DNA of 64,000 nucleotides from contig NC_031467.1 of the NCBI RefSeq assembly GCF_000006565.2, positions 1,762,613 to 1,826,612 of the forward strand, given 5' to 3'. The first letter of the stretch is position 1, and every line of letters begins with the position of its first letter. The notes beneath the pieces were generated by a model. It had not been told where the DNA came from. It worked only from the letters and a program-made list of their open reading frames with translations, and did not search any database. This DNA comes from Toxoplasma gondii ME49 (lineage: Eukaryota; Apicomplexa; Conoidasida; Eucoccidiorida; Sarcocystidae). This document shows, in pieces, positions 36,501-48,501 of the stretch. Both the position numbers and the translations under genes were made by a program.

Positions 36501-38823
36501 CAGGTACCGAAGAACCGGCATCTGGACGGCGAACCCAGACGCGCGAGGCAGCAGAGACAGCGCCCCGAGCACCAGGAGCTGTCTGTACACCCAAGCTGAG
36601 ACGCTGCCACCGCCCTTGCCCTCGGCCTTGTCCACCCAGACGCGCGTGGAGACCGGGAAAAGCGGCACCGCCCCCGAGACGCACGGACTCGGACGCGGCG
36701 ACGCTGCAGCAGCCGAGACATATTTCTCCGACGCAGGCTCTGTCGGACAGACTGTCTCCTTTGAAGCGCAGACAGGCTGCGGCTTTGAAACAGGCTGCGG
36801 GGATGGGGGAACGTCTGGATAGCCGGCGCCGGAGAGCGTCGTCAGGTTCGTTGTGGAAGCTGGAGAGGATTCAAACGAGCGAGGTGGAGAAGCGGCAGGG
36901 GCGACATGTCTCCGGTGAGAGAGCAAAAGAGTGAGGAGGCGAACGGAGAGGTGCTCGAGCGCGAGGTTCGTCGAGACAGCCTGCACCAGACCGAGCACAC
37001 ACAGAGAGAGCCTCCAAACGTTTGAGTGGAGAACCGAGTGGGCAGCAGCTACAAAGAAAATTCTCAGAAAAAAGGTAGCCCTACGCACAGACGTAGGTTG
37101 TTCTCTTGCCGCTTGGAATGGAGACGACACTCTCCGCACTCGAGCGTCTCTCCAACTTCATCTGCCTGGACTGGCTGGTCGGCACGCATGCAGAAAGTTC
37201 ACAGATGGGGAGGTCCCAGGCCAGTGGGCGCCACCCCAGCTGTGCCGACAGCGACTGCAAAGAAACCGGCTTCTTTCAGTGCATGCGAAAGGCAGGCAAG
37301 GAAGACTACAGAAGCCGAGTGGACTTGCAAATGCAAATGCACCTCCGAGGGGGCGGCTGCTCTTGTCTTGACGACAAACAGCTCTCTGAGATTCAAACCG
37401 TGACTGCACTGCCCGAAGGCAAACGCCCGTCTCTCCGGTCATGTGCGCAGTGAGCAATGATTTGCATGGACAGCCTACGATATTCTGGATCTTTCTCGGC
37501 ACTGCTTTTCTTCTCGTTTCTCTGTTCAACGCGATCTACCTTGAAGAGACAGAGGTCTCTCTGCAGGAGGCTGTCTCCAGAGGCTCCGGCCGCGGCAGGG
37601 GACTCCTCGTTCTCCCTGAGCGCAGTCAGAAGAGCCTGCTCTGCACTCTTCGCCTTGCTCGCGCCGGCCTCCTGTCCGGCCTGGATCGCCGCCGTGAGTC
37701 GCGCGACGGCGCATGCAGTCTCTCCGCTGTCTCGCTGTCGCTCCACCGCAGCTCGGATCTCCTCGCGGACGCTCAACCAGTCCTCGAGAAGGGTGTCTTG
37801 TCGAAACGCATCGGACGCAGAGAAGCGCGAGGCTGCAGGTGGTGCAGCCGCTGTAGTTGGGGAAGACGCAGAGACAGCCGAAGACGGGTCATCAGCGCCT
37901 TCTCGAAAGAGGCGAGAAGCAGGCTGCGACAGAGCGGTCTTACACGAGAAGGCTGGTGAGAGAGAAGACAAGTCGGACGATTCGACCGCGCTGGAGTCGG
38001 CCAACTCTGGCGACGATCGAGGCTCTTCACGTCGAAGAGAAGCCACATGGGCAAAGGTGCGTCTCGCTTGTCTGTAAAACGTTCCTTCTGAAACATTCCG
38101 CAACTTGACTGCGGTGTCAACGGCTTCCTGCCGCGACTCGACGGCCCGTGGAATCGCCGCTCGAGAGAGAGAGGAAGAGAGAGAAGGCGAAGCCGGAAAT
38201 CTCATGAGAGACGCGAAAGGAGAAGCCCCAGGCCGCGAACGAGTCGCCGGAGAAGAGCTGCAAAACTCCAAAGAGGAGAGCGGACAAAAAGCCGAGGAAG
38301 CCGAGGAAGCAAGGAGAGAAGACAGCGGCGGCGTGGAGAACGGAGGAAACGGTAGGCCGGCACAGTCATTTCCAAGAGAAGTCCTCGTCCTCGGCGAAGA
38401 AGCAAACGACACTGCACCCCAGAGGGAGACGTCGTCGCCTTTGTCGTCTCTCGCGCCTGCAGCTTTGCGTGATCCTCTCCAGTGTCTCCTCAGGCGACGA
38501 GCGTCTCCACGAGTCGTGTGCTCTCGGCGCTCGGCTGTCTCTCCCTGTCCGCGAACTCCTCGCTTCAACCCCAGCGGCCTCCGCTGCGGAGGAAGCGGCT
38601 GCCGGCCGCTGTGTCGCAGCGAAGAAGAGGCATTGTCCTTGCCAGTCCTCTCGCGAAGTAAAGATACACAGCAGGCGTCTCCCTGTCTGACGCGGAACTG
38701 CGGCGACGGAGCATATCCTCGGCCCTGAGGTGAGAGAGCGCGACAGAGCGCGTTTGCGCCCGAGGCCAGCGACGCCCGCGAGGAGCGGACGGCTGGAAGG
38801 GGAGAGAAGGGCATTTGCGGCAA
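27515..38823 (-). CDS. Giant helical-repeat protein, probably mitochondrial RNA-binding, with TRAM-like C-terminus
   Basis: Ten minus-strand exons: 38823-37479 (end tentative), 37048-34959, 34427-34218, 33260-33201, 32785-32671, 31945-31653, 31090-30953, 30214-30120, 29743-28749 and 28305-27515. Exons 2-10 join in phase, and the product is about 2040 residues. The N-terminus is Arg/Ser/Ala-rich and nearly lacks acidic residues for about 60 residues, like a mitochondrial presequence. Paired-helix repeats are spread over many exons, e.g. LKLSEMHNIVMLAMKAEVYD, LNASQLLCSFAKLRYVDVPF, LVSIVEAVDAMNFWSAASLH and LKASQIIAICLAFRDWHYRD. These resemble the repeats of apicomplexan RAP/OPR/FASTK-type organellar RNA-binding proteins, but I cannot see a RAP domain. 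Near the C-terminus GAGAVIEDVGPFRVFVGPF plus RGMRVDVVVESL resembles a TRAM-type nucleic-acid-binding barrel, followed by a Lys/Arg-rich tail. It could still be two genes if the exon 1/2 or 3/4 junction is wrong. Confidence 0.62.
27990..28075 (-). repeat. GAA/GAC-rich simple repeat coding a poly-Ser tract
   Basis: On plus this is (GAAGAAGAC)n-like. On minus, in the frame of the last exon of the helical-repeat gene, it encodes an almost pure Ser run with occasional Pro. Confidence 0.8.
30576..30665. repeat. (TA)n/(CA)n microsatellite in an intron of the helical-repeat gene
   Basis: TATATA, CACACA and TATG units lie between the exons at 31090-30953 and 30214-30120. Confidence 0.85.
31300..31378. 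repeat. ACATACATACATG minisatellite plus (TA)n
   Basis: A unit of about 24 nt (ACATACATACATG plus TACATACATACATGG variants) is repeated about three times and runs into a TA tract, inside an intron of the helical-repeat gene. Confidence 0.85.
32916..33020. repeat. Degenerate TA-rich microsatellite
   Basis: Imperfect TATATG/TATACA units lie between exons of the minus-strand helical-repeat gene. Confidence 0.8.
33793..33912. repeat. (TA)n, (GA)n and (GATA)n compound microsatellite
   Basis: TA runs, an AGAGAGAGAGAG block and GATATAGATA units lie in the intron between exons 3 and 4 of the helical-repeat gene. Confidence 0.85.
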
Positions 38824-39909
38824 CGCAGCGAGAGCTCGTACGGAAACGAGGAAGAAAGACGAGACTCAGGCCACTGAGAAAGGCGTAAGAACTGAAGGTT
38901 CAAGAAATCGCTACACGTGATGGGGGAGACGGCGCATTCTTGAGGCGGCAAAAGCAGAGCAGTGTCTCGGACGGGCGGCGCAGGAACATCCGCTGTCGAG
39001 AGAGAACGCTCACGGTTTTGCGCAGGTTCTGAGCAGGCAGCTTTCGCGGCAGAAACTGGGGTGTATGTACTCCCGAGAAACGCGGGCGTTCTCCGCGCGC
39101 GCTGCTGACCCGGCCAAGAGTGTCGATTTTTGCGTCACTGGGGGTGGCTCTGCTCGAAATCCCTCCCGTCTCCCAGTCTTTGACGCATGTTTGACAGTTC
39201 GAAATCAAGACTTGAGGGGGGGAAAGGTTTGCTTCCTCAGACGTCCCGAGACTTGGGAACAACTCGGATCGAAAGAGAAGCCCAGTGATCGACGCATGCG
39301 CCGATTCATGAGACCGCGCGCTGTGCAGATTTGCGCCGTTTCAACATTCCCTGCGGACTCGAAATGCACACATCTCTTCACAAATGAGCCGTGGAACGCT
39401 TCAGCGGAGTGTGACCCTGCACTGCTGCTCTCGACGTCTTTTTTCCACGGCGCGTCGGCAAGAAGTCAACCTCAGATGCTCGTCGTCGAGGTGTCGGAGG
39501 GCGCAAAAGTCGCAGCGGTTTTCGGCTCTTGTGACGCTGTCTTGTCTGAGGCTCGCTTTTCTCAGCTTTCGCGGGGGAGCGACGCAGCTCTCGTTGCTGG
39601 CGACTTTCTCGGCGCTCACAAGGCTCTGCGGTGCGGCGTGAGGTCCGCAACACAGCTTTCTTGCGTTTTCCGCGTGCATCGAATCTCGCCGATTTGTCTG
39701 TCCCCGTCAGAGAGACGTCCGCGAACTGCGAACCGTAAATTCCCTCAGAATTCTGCAGCGTTCTCTCGCGACCTCGAGACCGATCACCCTGCTCGAGATT
39801 GAGGTCAAGAGAAACTGCGAGCCGGCACTGTGGAGGCAAATCGAGGAGAGACAGATATGTCAACTTCGCAGTCTTTCACTCCGTTACCATTAAGACGCTG
39901 CCCCCTATG

Positions 39910-39941
<32 letters not shown>

Positions 39942-40802
39942 ACGCTTCGGGACTTGTTGACGGGAAATCATGGCGGCTTTTTTCTGTACGAACCGCGCGG
40001 TGTGTTAGCTTTTTGAGATTCCTTGACAGGCATGCGTCGTCGCGTCGTGGTTTCCTTGACCCACGAGTGCTCGTGCTGCGGTGAAAGAAAGGATCGAGTT
40101 TCGTGAGTTGCGCTGGCGTCCCGCATGAGGAGTCCGAAGTGCGACCGTCTGTGCAGAGCCAAAGAAGGTTTGGGGAAGCTGGCCGCCGGTTGGTGGCTTT
40201 GAGAATGCCCACATCTTTTCCCTTGGTTTTCCGACTCCTCGCTGTCTGCGAGACAAGCGCCGTGACTCTGTCTCTGTCTGCGCACAAAAGCAGGCGTTTT
40301 CGCCTCTCTCTGCTCGCGACCGAAACCGCCGACGATCACCTGGAGACAACGGTCCGCGCCGCTGAAACGCGAGCTGAACTTCGCTTCAGAGCAGTTTCGA
40401 TTCCAAAGCTACGGTGTTCCAAGACACTCAGAGACCTCCGCAGCTCTTCCAGACGTCAACACAATACGACGTGAAGAACCAGAGCTCGAGACCCGGCGCC
40501 GACTGCAGATCTCTTCCTTTCTGGCGAGCAAGAGGGCGCCCGACGGTCGATACTTCCTTTTTATGTTCCGTGCGAGGACCGCAGCTGTCCACTCATCGCC
40601 GCTGCTCGCTTCACCTTTCGCTGTTCTTCATCAGCGCAAACAGACACAGGCTCATCCCTCCACTTGCCTGCGCGAGAAGCCAGCAAAGGAGAACTGGGCT
40701 GGACTGAGTTTTTCAACGAAGTCAAGCGTTAGAACTTCGAGTCCGTGGGACCGGTTCCTTCTTCGCAACAGCTGAAGCTCGACTGCCTTCTCTCGCTTCA
40801 GA
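38824..40802. other. Divergent intergenic region
   Basis: Two genes diverge from this 2 kb. A 245-codon plus frame (39065-39802) is present but shows no domain and has competing frames, so I do not call it. A (TA)n-(TG)n microsatellite lies at 39908-39940. Confidence 0.4.
39908..39940. repeat. (TA)n(TG)n microsatellite
   Basis: About ten TA units are followed directly by about six TG units in intergenic DNA. Confidence 0.9.
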
Positions 40803-42728
40803 ATGAGAGTCCTGGGCTCGCCGCAGTTGCCGTCGTTTCGCCTGTCGGACCGGGCGGGGGCGGTGATAGCCAGGGCGCTCTCCTTTTCTTCTCTTCACAG
40901 ACAGGTGACTCCTCCGACGTTTTTCTCCCCTCTCGTCTCGGTCAGGATCTTCGGCGCAAACGCCTCAGGTGACTGCTCTGCAGAAACCCACAGAGGGCCG
41001 TGGCGACTTTTCAGTTCTTTTCAACAGCGTCAGCGCATGCGGTCCATGAGCTCGAGGGCCTCTGCGCATGAGTCTGCAACCGGCGCGCCGGTCTCTGGGG
41101 ATGTCTCCGCAGAGAAGAAGGAAGGAACAGAGGCGAGAGACTGCAGATGGCCGGAGCAGAAAGGTGGAGGCGACGGGGAAGCAGAAGACTCAATGGCCCT
41201 CAACGAGAAGCGAAGTCTCCTTTCTCGCGTTCTGACGCTCGAACAGCGCGTCGGAGCTCTCGAAAGAGCCTTGAGAGAAAACGAACGACAGCTAAAGGAA
41301 TTCGTCATCGAAAAAGTGAGAGCAACTCGCAAAGGCTCTTCCTCCAATTGTCTCTACGTAACCCGAAGGACCTCTCCTCCTATTTATGTGCAATGACCGT
41401 TGCACTTTTATGTGTATTTATGCGTTATGTTTATCTATTTATGTTCAACTGTACATCCGTATATGTTTTCAAAATATATATATATATATATGCATATACC
41501 GGCAAATTTATTTATATATATTTACACATATGTTTGTATATATGTGTGTATATGTATTTGTCTTTGTATATGTATTTTCAAGTATAGGTGTATATGTGTG
41601 GTTACGTGGGCGTACATGTATGCTCGAATGAAATATCTTCGGGAGAGACGACTGGGCAGGATCGCATGGACTCAGTTTGAGGCGGTTTACGTGGAATCTT
41701 CACGCGACGGTGGAGAGCGCGTTTTGACGGTGTTTTGTTGGTTGACGGGCCTCTCGACGGACTGCAGAGGCTCTTTGGAAGTGATGGTTGGTTTCAGAGC
41801 CCAGACAGCGCCGTGTCTGACGTTTCTCGTTCTTCAAATCGTCTCTGGACTGCCCGCGGGGAACGGCGAAGGCCGCATGTGAGGCGTGGAGATCCCTGGT
41901 AGCACGCAGAGTCCGGAGTCTGTGCGCTCGAGAGGGGTCTCCGAAAAGAGTTTCTCGGAAGCGGCGACGCCGTTTGGAGACCTCGACGCTGCGCGTCTGA
42001 AGGCTGTGCGCTCTCGCGCATGTGCGGGGGAGGTCGCGATTTCTCCACACCTCCGCGGCGCGCGTGAAGAGGACCTCGCTTGTCAGGCCAGCGCGATTCT
42101 GGCGTTTGAGAGGGGGGGGTGTCGCCTCTGTGTGTGCAGCTCTTGCGTGGGTATGCGTTTCTGTTTCGAAACAAAGAGGAAGAGAGGCGAGAAGGTCAGA
42201 CTCTGAAGGAGAGAAGTGAGGAGACGAATTCCGGAAAGGCGCGTCCGCGAACGCCTCTTCTCCAGCAACTCTCCTCCTCGAGTTTACACGCTCTTTCCAC
42301 TGCACATCCTTCTCAACAACCTCGCGGGTCTGTCCAAGACTTTCACTTTTTGATGTCATGGCTTTGCGGCCACTGTGCGTTTGACAGGCGTCTGGAGTCG
42401 CGGTTGCGTTTTTGCGCAGGTCCTCGATCTAGAAGATGAACTTCGCACGCTCGATCCCCGGCACCACACAGTCTCCGCCGTCGGCTCCTCCAGTCGACCA
42501 GGAGAAGCAGCTTCTGAGGCGACGAACTGCATGCAGCCTTCGCATGTTGTGGTTGAAAGCTTCGAGGGAGTGGGGGAGACTCTTCAGGGCGCCACCGTCG
42601 AGTCGGCAGAGAGCGTAAAAAGCGAGAGTGGTGAGGGAGACAACCCGTTCATCATCGACACCCCCTGCTCGGTCAGCACCGTGTGTACAGACACCCCACG
42701 CAGGCAGCGAGGGAGATCACGCGAGTGA
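40803..42728 (+). CDS. Probable mitochondrial coiled-coil protein, function unknown
   Basis: Two exons, 40803-41315 and 42420-42728, join in phase 0 to give 273 residues. The first 55 residues (start MRVLGSPQLPSFRLSDRAGA) are rich in Arg, Ser, Leu and Phe with no acidic residue except one Asp, like a mitochondrial presequence. A Ser/Gly/Glu-rich linker leads to a heptad-patterned segment (LLSRVLTLEQRVGALERAL, then ENERQLKEFVIEK) that continues across the junction into VLDLEDELRTLDPRHH, which supports the splice. The C-terminal 80 residues are acidic and Ser/Thr-rich with no domain I know. The 1.1-kb intron contains a TA microsatellite (about 41474-41490) and could hide a further exon. The second-exon end and the targeting are inference. 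Confidence 0.55.
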
Positions 42729-45700
42729 TCTGCCGGCCCGCGTGCAGCGGACAGCGAGCTTTGAAGGGAGTGGAGGAGAGAAGCAAAGAAGTCTTGCTGG
42801 CAGGAGAAGCAAATCTACAGGGTCGACGCTGAGCAGTGGGAGCGACGAGAAACGCATCTGGTTGACCGCCTGAGCGTACACCAGGAGACGATAAGGGCAG
42901 AGAGCCGCTCCGCGAGCCTGTTTGTGTGTGAAGGCAGTGTGCTGCAGAGATATTTGCATGCGGCGAGAAGACGGGGAGGAAGCTGCAGGTGGAATTCGAG
43001 CGCAGGCGAGAAACGCTACACAAAAGAGAAACAGCATGTTGCCTGAGGAGCACAACCCGAGGTCGACGCGAGAGCCGAACCAGCGTTTCGACTGCGTAGA
43101 CTTTTCTCGCGCGTTGACGAGCGCTCAGGAGAGCGACAAACACCACCAGGAGAGTCTTACGTACAAACGCGCATATGTTGTTATGCACGTAAACGTCTTT
43201 GTATGTCTGTGCATGTGTGTGGAAAATGCATGCCGGTGTATTATACTTAGATAGTTCAGGGTGCTTCGTGGCGCGAGGCCTTTGAACGCATGCGAGCGCG
43301 ACAACCGGAGAACTGGAAAACAAATGAATTGCATGCAGAGTGCCGTCCAAGTGGCAGACTGCATGGGGAGGGCAGGGAGGAGCATCGACGCTCCAAGCGG
43401 ATTTTGAGATTCGTTTTTCTTGTCACTCGGCTCTATGGGAACGGTGGTAGGGCAAGAATGAGAGTCGCAAATTATCGACGATCAGCGCTTTTTAGTCCAT
43501 ATATATATATGTATATATATCGGTCAACTGTTTCACCGATAACTCATCAGAAGTTCAGGAAAAACGAACTATGGATCAGACCCTCAGAGTTCACGCACGG
43601 TACTGGGAAGTAGGCGGTCGCGTTATGCCGTTGAAGAACGAGTTCCGAATCCTATTTTTAGCTCACAAGTAGCGAGATGTTCAGAGCAAACACGGGGAAA
43701 CAGTTCGATTTCAAGGACGCACGGGTGAGTGAACTGCACCGACAAGGTCGCTCACGAGCGTGTACACAAATTTGTCGAAGAGTGGGGAGTGGGACGCAGG
43801 CGCTAAGTTCCTCGCTGAAGAACGTCTCTTGTGCATGTGCAAGCGGGTGTCTAGCCCAAACAAATAAGCGGATGCAGGTGGGAGAAACTCGTTGGCAGCT
43901 GAAAACCGTGCGCGTCCATATCTACGGACATAAGCGTCCTCCTTTGACACGTGCTGGCAGTGGCAGCAGCAACGTCCCCAACATGCCGCCTGCTGTGCGT
44001 AACAAAACGTGAGATAGCAGAGCCGATTCTCGGTTCTTTTCGATGTTACTAGAAAAGATCGAGCGTTCTAATTGGCCTCCGATTCAGGTGAACCCAATAA
44101 TTGCAGGGGGTTGGGTTTCCAGCTGGCTCCTGGCGGTACATGTGTGTAGCTTCGCCGACCACGTGCGTCTCCTTCGTAGACAGCGTGGGAACTAACGGTC
44201 TCCCTCCACAAGAAAAGGATGAATCTCAACTGCTGAAACATTCAGAGTCGGCAACGGAGAAACGAAGGTGTTCAGGAATTCTGGTCACAGCCGGTGGTGG
44301 AGAGTTCCCCTTCCCTGTTTCCGTGTCACCCCTTGACGAGGCAACACACACGTTACCTCCCAAAAACCTACCTCTCCACTGTCCGCAGCGTTGCTCGGAA
44401 AAGTGGCAAATCTGTGCGCGTTTTTAGTTTTCGTGCTACAGAAGGTGACCCACACGCGATGAGGGTCTTGTGAAGTGGGCTTTTGAGTGGTCGAAAGCAT
44501 ACAGCTCTGCAACTGCAAAACGGTTTCACATGCTCGGGGTTGACGAACAAAGCCGGACCTGGCAGAAGGATCTATACAAGAACTCTCGGGCGGCATCCCC
44601 TTCAGTGTCTGACAGTGAAAACAGGGTTTCTTTTCCAGCACTCCCGAAAAAAGCTTTCAGTCGCACTTTCGATCAGCGCTCGCAGAGCACGCACAAGTCC
44701 CTCACAACGGCCTTTGAGGCGCCGCGCACTTGCCAGCGTGAGAGCAGCTCCACGCGCCTGACAAGTACCGATTTCCACCTCTGAATAGTCTTCGAGTCTC
44801 TCGAAAGCGGATCTACATTTTTCATAAGGAAACGGGAAATCACAAAAGTGGAATACGGAGGAGGGCCGTGGGATATCCGAGGGCTGGGGTTGGCAATGTG
44901 GAAGAGGAGTTCACACCTCATGCTACGTTTTTAGAAAGACTGTTTTTTACAGCTCACCAAACGGCGTCGAAACTCTGGTTTGTTTCATTTTTTCTCATCT
45001 TGACTGTTCCTGTGCGGTGGGAGGAACAGTGGGTCGGAGAAGCTTAGTGTCGAAATGCGAACTTTGTGCTGGGGAAAAGATGCCAGCCTCGACCGGCGCT
45101 GTTCGCGTCTCCTCTCGCGGGGGCTAGCCGGTCATCGACGCGCTCGCGCGCTCTGTGGTCTTGCTTGACATAGTCAATGTAACTCGTGGGGAAGACGGCT
45201 TCAAAAGCCGGTGAGAGCCGAGTTTTTATTTTCCAAGGTGACTTCCTCGCACATTCTGACTTCCATTAGTCCGTTCTTTCTCCGAGCCTGAGAGAAGGCG
45301 GAGGCTCTGCCGCCTTTTTCCCCGCGGTGACTCAGAAATAGCGCGATACCACGATCCTCGCCACCGTAAGCTTCGTCGTAGACCAGAACGTGCATGTCAG
45401 ACAGCTGGAACGTCTGCGCTTATAAAAGCGTGAAGAGGAATAAGTGTGTCGATGGAAATACTGTTCGGGTCGTCCGTTATCCTGCTTTTTCTCGGGGTGT
45501 CGAAATCGTTGTCGACTCAACTTCTCAGGAGAGCCGGGTTCTCTGGCCGGTATCCGAGCGCGCGTCAAGTGCAGTGCCCTGGCAGCGCCTGTGTGCATAG
45601 ACCACTCGTCGCAGAAGCTCAGTTATGTTATTCAAACAGATGAGGATCGCGGGTTCGTGTATTCACTTTTTACAAGAGGCACAGGGGCTTTTGGCACCGA

Positions 45701-45842
45701 GGCGATATCTGCGTGTGTGTGTGTGTGTGTGCAGTTCGAGCGAACTCCGGCGCAGGTGTTCAAACAAAGAAGCGTGGCGCGCTAGACTTTTCGTTTTAGT
45801 CAGTTTTGGAGACACTACTTCGAAACCGAGAGTTTAGAAACA
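42729..45842. other. Intergenic region without a supported gene
   Basis: I see only short frames in this 3.1 kb. The longest (such as 44470-44784 plus and 43350-42673 minus) have no recognisable motif. A TA microsatellite lies at about 43497-43521 and a (TG)n tract at about 45713-45732. Promoter and leader of the downstream plus-strand gene are expected in the last several hundred bases. Confidence 0.45.
43497..43521. repeat. (TA)n microsatellite
   Basis: TA run with one TG interruption. Confidence 0.85.
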
Positions 45843-47385
45843 ATGGAGCAGCAGCAAGACGAGCTGAAGCATTCCTGGGGCGCGAACGAGCTCCCCGCAG
45901 GTCAACAGGGCAGTCCGCTGGCGGAGCGCCAAGACAAAACCGAGCAAGGAAAGGGTGGAAGCGCGCCGAATCATCAAAACCACGCACACTTTGTGGCCGA
46001 CGAGGCTGACTGCTCCACTGAGGACGGAGATGAGTCTCTCTCCTACATGAGAAGGGGAGTTTACGTGGGTCGGGGGAAAAACTACTGGCCTGTCGATTAC
46101 TCGGGCTATCCGGGTGACCCAGCGGGCGGCTTCCGAAGAGTCTCTATTCAAATAACACCAGAAAGAATGCGTCCGCGCAAATCCATTCTGAAAAGCCGAT
46201 GCGCGGCACCACCCCTCGATGCCAAAGCAAAGATGAACATCTCATTCGGTGCAGACCAAGTCTGGAACAGCGACAGCGGTGCACGCCCGAGTTTCTCAGG
46301 TGCGCAAACAACACACGCAGGAACACGAGGTGATGCCTCTCTGTGGCTGCTTATTTGATGTGACAGCGGATCCTTCAACTGGATAACAACACAATCTATG
46401 AGGTAGAGGAGACTTCTGTGCTGGCATTCCGTGCAAATGCGTTCGTCGCCGCTCCACTACTACTTATCTAGTTGCTCCTGTTTCCTGAAGCATGTTTCTC
46501 CTGTAGCGCTGATGAAGGGTGTACCCGTGTGCCGTGCATTCACCACATGTGGTGAGATAGACCGTACCCGTTGTTGCGAGGCGCGTTAACTGAAGAAAGA
46601 GTCCACGCCACGCGGGCTTCCTAATTGGGCATGTGTAGCTTTTCTGTTGACCTTTTGCGTGGAGCAGATGTACCTTTTGGGCGGAGCAGATCTTTCGTGT
46701 TTTCGGAGGAAAAAAACGGATACGTCGACATCACCAACGGAGAAGTGGAAGACGTGGTGCCGCTAGGCAGAACTGCTTCAGTTGCCAGGACAATTGTCGA
46801 CGAGATCCAGGACCGGCTCTGTGAGAGAAAGCTCACGACCGTCAGCATCCTCTGGGAACGGTTCCAGAGCCATGGCAACATGGGCGACAAAACCGAAGGC
46901 TGGGTGAGCTTGAATTTTGCAACTTCTGGTCCAGATCTGGACTGTCTTTGGTTACTACCAGATATCCAGGTTCTGTGTTAACACGGTCTGGACAACACTC
47001 AGTAGATCTCTGAGTCTACTCCGGGCGCACTTTGTCTTTATTGGGGGGGCTCAAATCTCAATCCAACATGCTTCTTCGTGCCTATTACACCTGAAAGGAT
47101 TCCCTGGCGGCTCTTTTCTAAGCGATCTTTGATTGATGCGGGACCTCGGTTCAAGTACTCTTGCGGGACTTGTGCAGAAACTGGTTCAAAGAGCAAACGC
47201 AGGACGCAAAGTACGACTCTTCTCAGACGGTTTCTCCATCCTGAAATGCCTGTATTTTCTGTTTCATGCAGGCGCCGAACCTGGGAATGCCACGTGTGGC
47301 TATGGCAAATCTTCCTCCACGATACCACGTCAAGTACCCTGGCGGTGCACCCCGCCCGACGACATGCGGAACTTGCGGCTTTTAA
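45843..47385 (+). CDS. Small protein with SILK-type PP1 docking motif and CxxC C-terminus
   Basis: Four exons join in phase: 45843-46299, 46668-46903, 47178-47210 and 47272-47385, about 279 residues. Residues 1-70 are polar and acidic. The stretch RPRKSILKSRC (about residues 112-122) matches the SILK docking motif for protein phosphatase 1, and about 15 residues later comes KMNISFGAD, similar in place and look to an RVxF motif. The SILK-then-VSF order is known from PP1 partners such as KNL1/Spc105. Here the second motif is imperfect, because no basic residue sits one or two places before the Ile. Exon 2 encodes VARTIVDEIQDRLCERKLTT, a likely helix. The C-terminus is PRPTTCGTCGF, with a CxxC that could bind metal or be redox-active. 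Exon 3 (33 nt) and the last intron (61 nt) are very short. Role as a PP1 regulator or kinetochore protein is inference. Confidence 0.55.
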
Positions 47386-48501
47386 GGCTGGTCTCCAGCC
47401 TAGCTGCTGTGCGTCTGGGGAGAATGTACATGTAGGTACATAGCGAGAAGCAGTGCCGTTTTGTTTTTCGGAGTTGTCACTGTGCAACTCAGCACCGGGT
47501 CTGATTTATTCGTCGCAGGCGTAGGTTCGAGCCTGTGTGATTGCGTCCTACGCGTCCACCCTCACCCCATCCAAACTTTTTGGGGTCCCGTAAAACATGC
47601 TGCAACTCGGCCCTTTCTCCGACAAAGTAGCGGTTGCGTTGTCTCTGAGACGCCCGCAGATTTCCGTTCAACTTCTGGGATAAAGGAACTGCACGCTTCA
47701 AACGCGATGAAGATGCTTTCTTTTTGGTATGATGCTGTCAAATTGACACACACTGCGAGAGGAATCTCTTCCTTTCATGCGTAGCCCGGTAGCTCTTGAC
47801 TATTTTTAGTCGACACGTGCCACTTTGTGAGAGCTCTGCACCATCAAGGTCGACAGCGTGTCCGTATCAGAGTTCCCCATTACGCCACTTGCTAGCCAAT
47901 GCGTCAGGCTACGATTAATTTCAGGTCGCCTCCTCTTTCAGTGAAGCGGCTGACAGCTGCAACTATCCTCTGTACCACTGCATACATTTCCGGAAGGAGC
48001 TACCGAAGCCCATATCAAGACATCTCGTATCGACGGCGTTTCGCTTCACCGACTTCGAAAGCTCTTTGGAGCATATCGAGTGTAGGAACAACTGAATTTC
48101 TGAAGCTCTGATAACCTAAAATTTTAGTTTTTAGTATCGCTTAGTTGAGCAAATCCCCTGTTGATTCCGCCACAAGCAACTGTATCTCTTCCTGCAACTG
48201 AAAATGGAAACTGCACGCGGACCAGTGTCAAGCTCATGCCTGCCACCTTATCCGCGTAGCCTCGCTTCTTGTTCACATTGTTGATGCACGAGTTTGACAG
48301 GCCTGTTGCCGGCATTGGCGAATAAACGCAACTTGGTTTACTACAAAGGAGACACTTGTGCGGCCGAGGTCGGCTGCGATCCTGACACGTGACTCGTGAA
48401 CAATCACAAATGTCGCATCGGGTACTGAATTTCAAGACAGTTGAACGCTTAAATTACACCGTTTACTTTCCTCATTCACCCACGCATGAGAACTGCAGCG
48501 T
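47386..48501. other. Convergent 3' region between the SILK-motif gene and NDK
   Basis: I see no supported gene. A 70-codon plus frame at 47899-48111 is unremarkable. The region probably holds both 3' UTRs. Confidence 0.5.

Noticed and set aside
39065..39802. 245-codon plus-strand frame
   Set aside because: No recognisable features and no phase-compatible join to the downstream coiled-coil gene.
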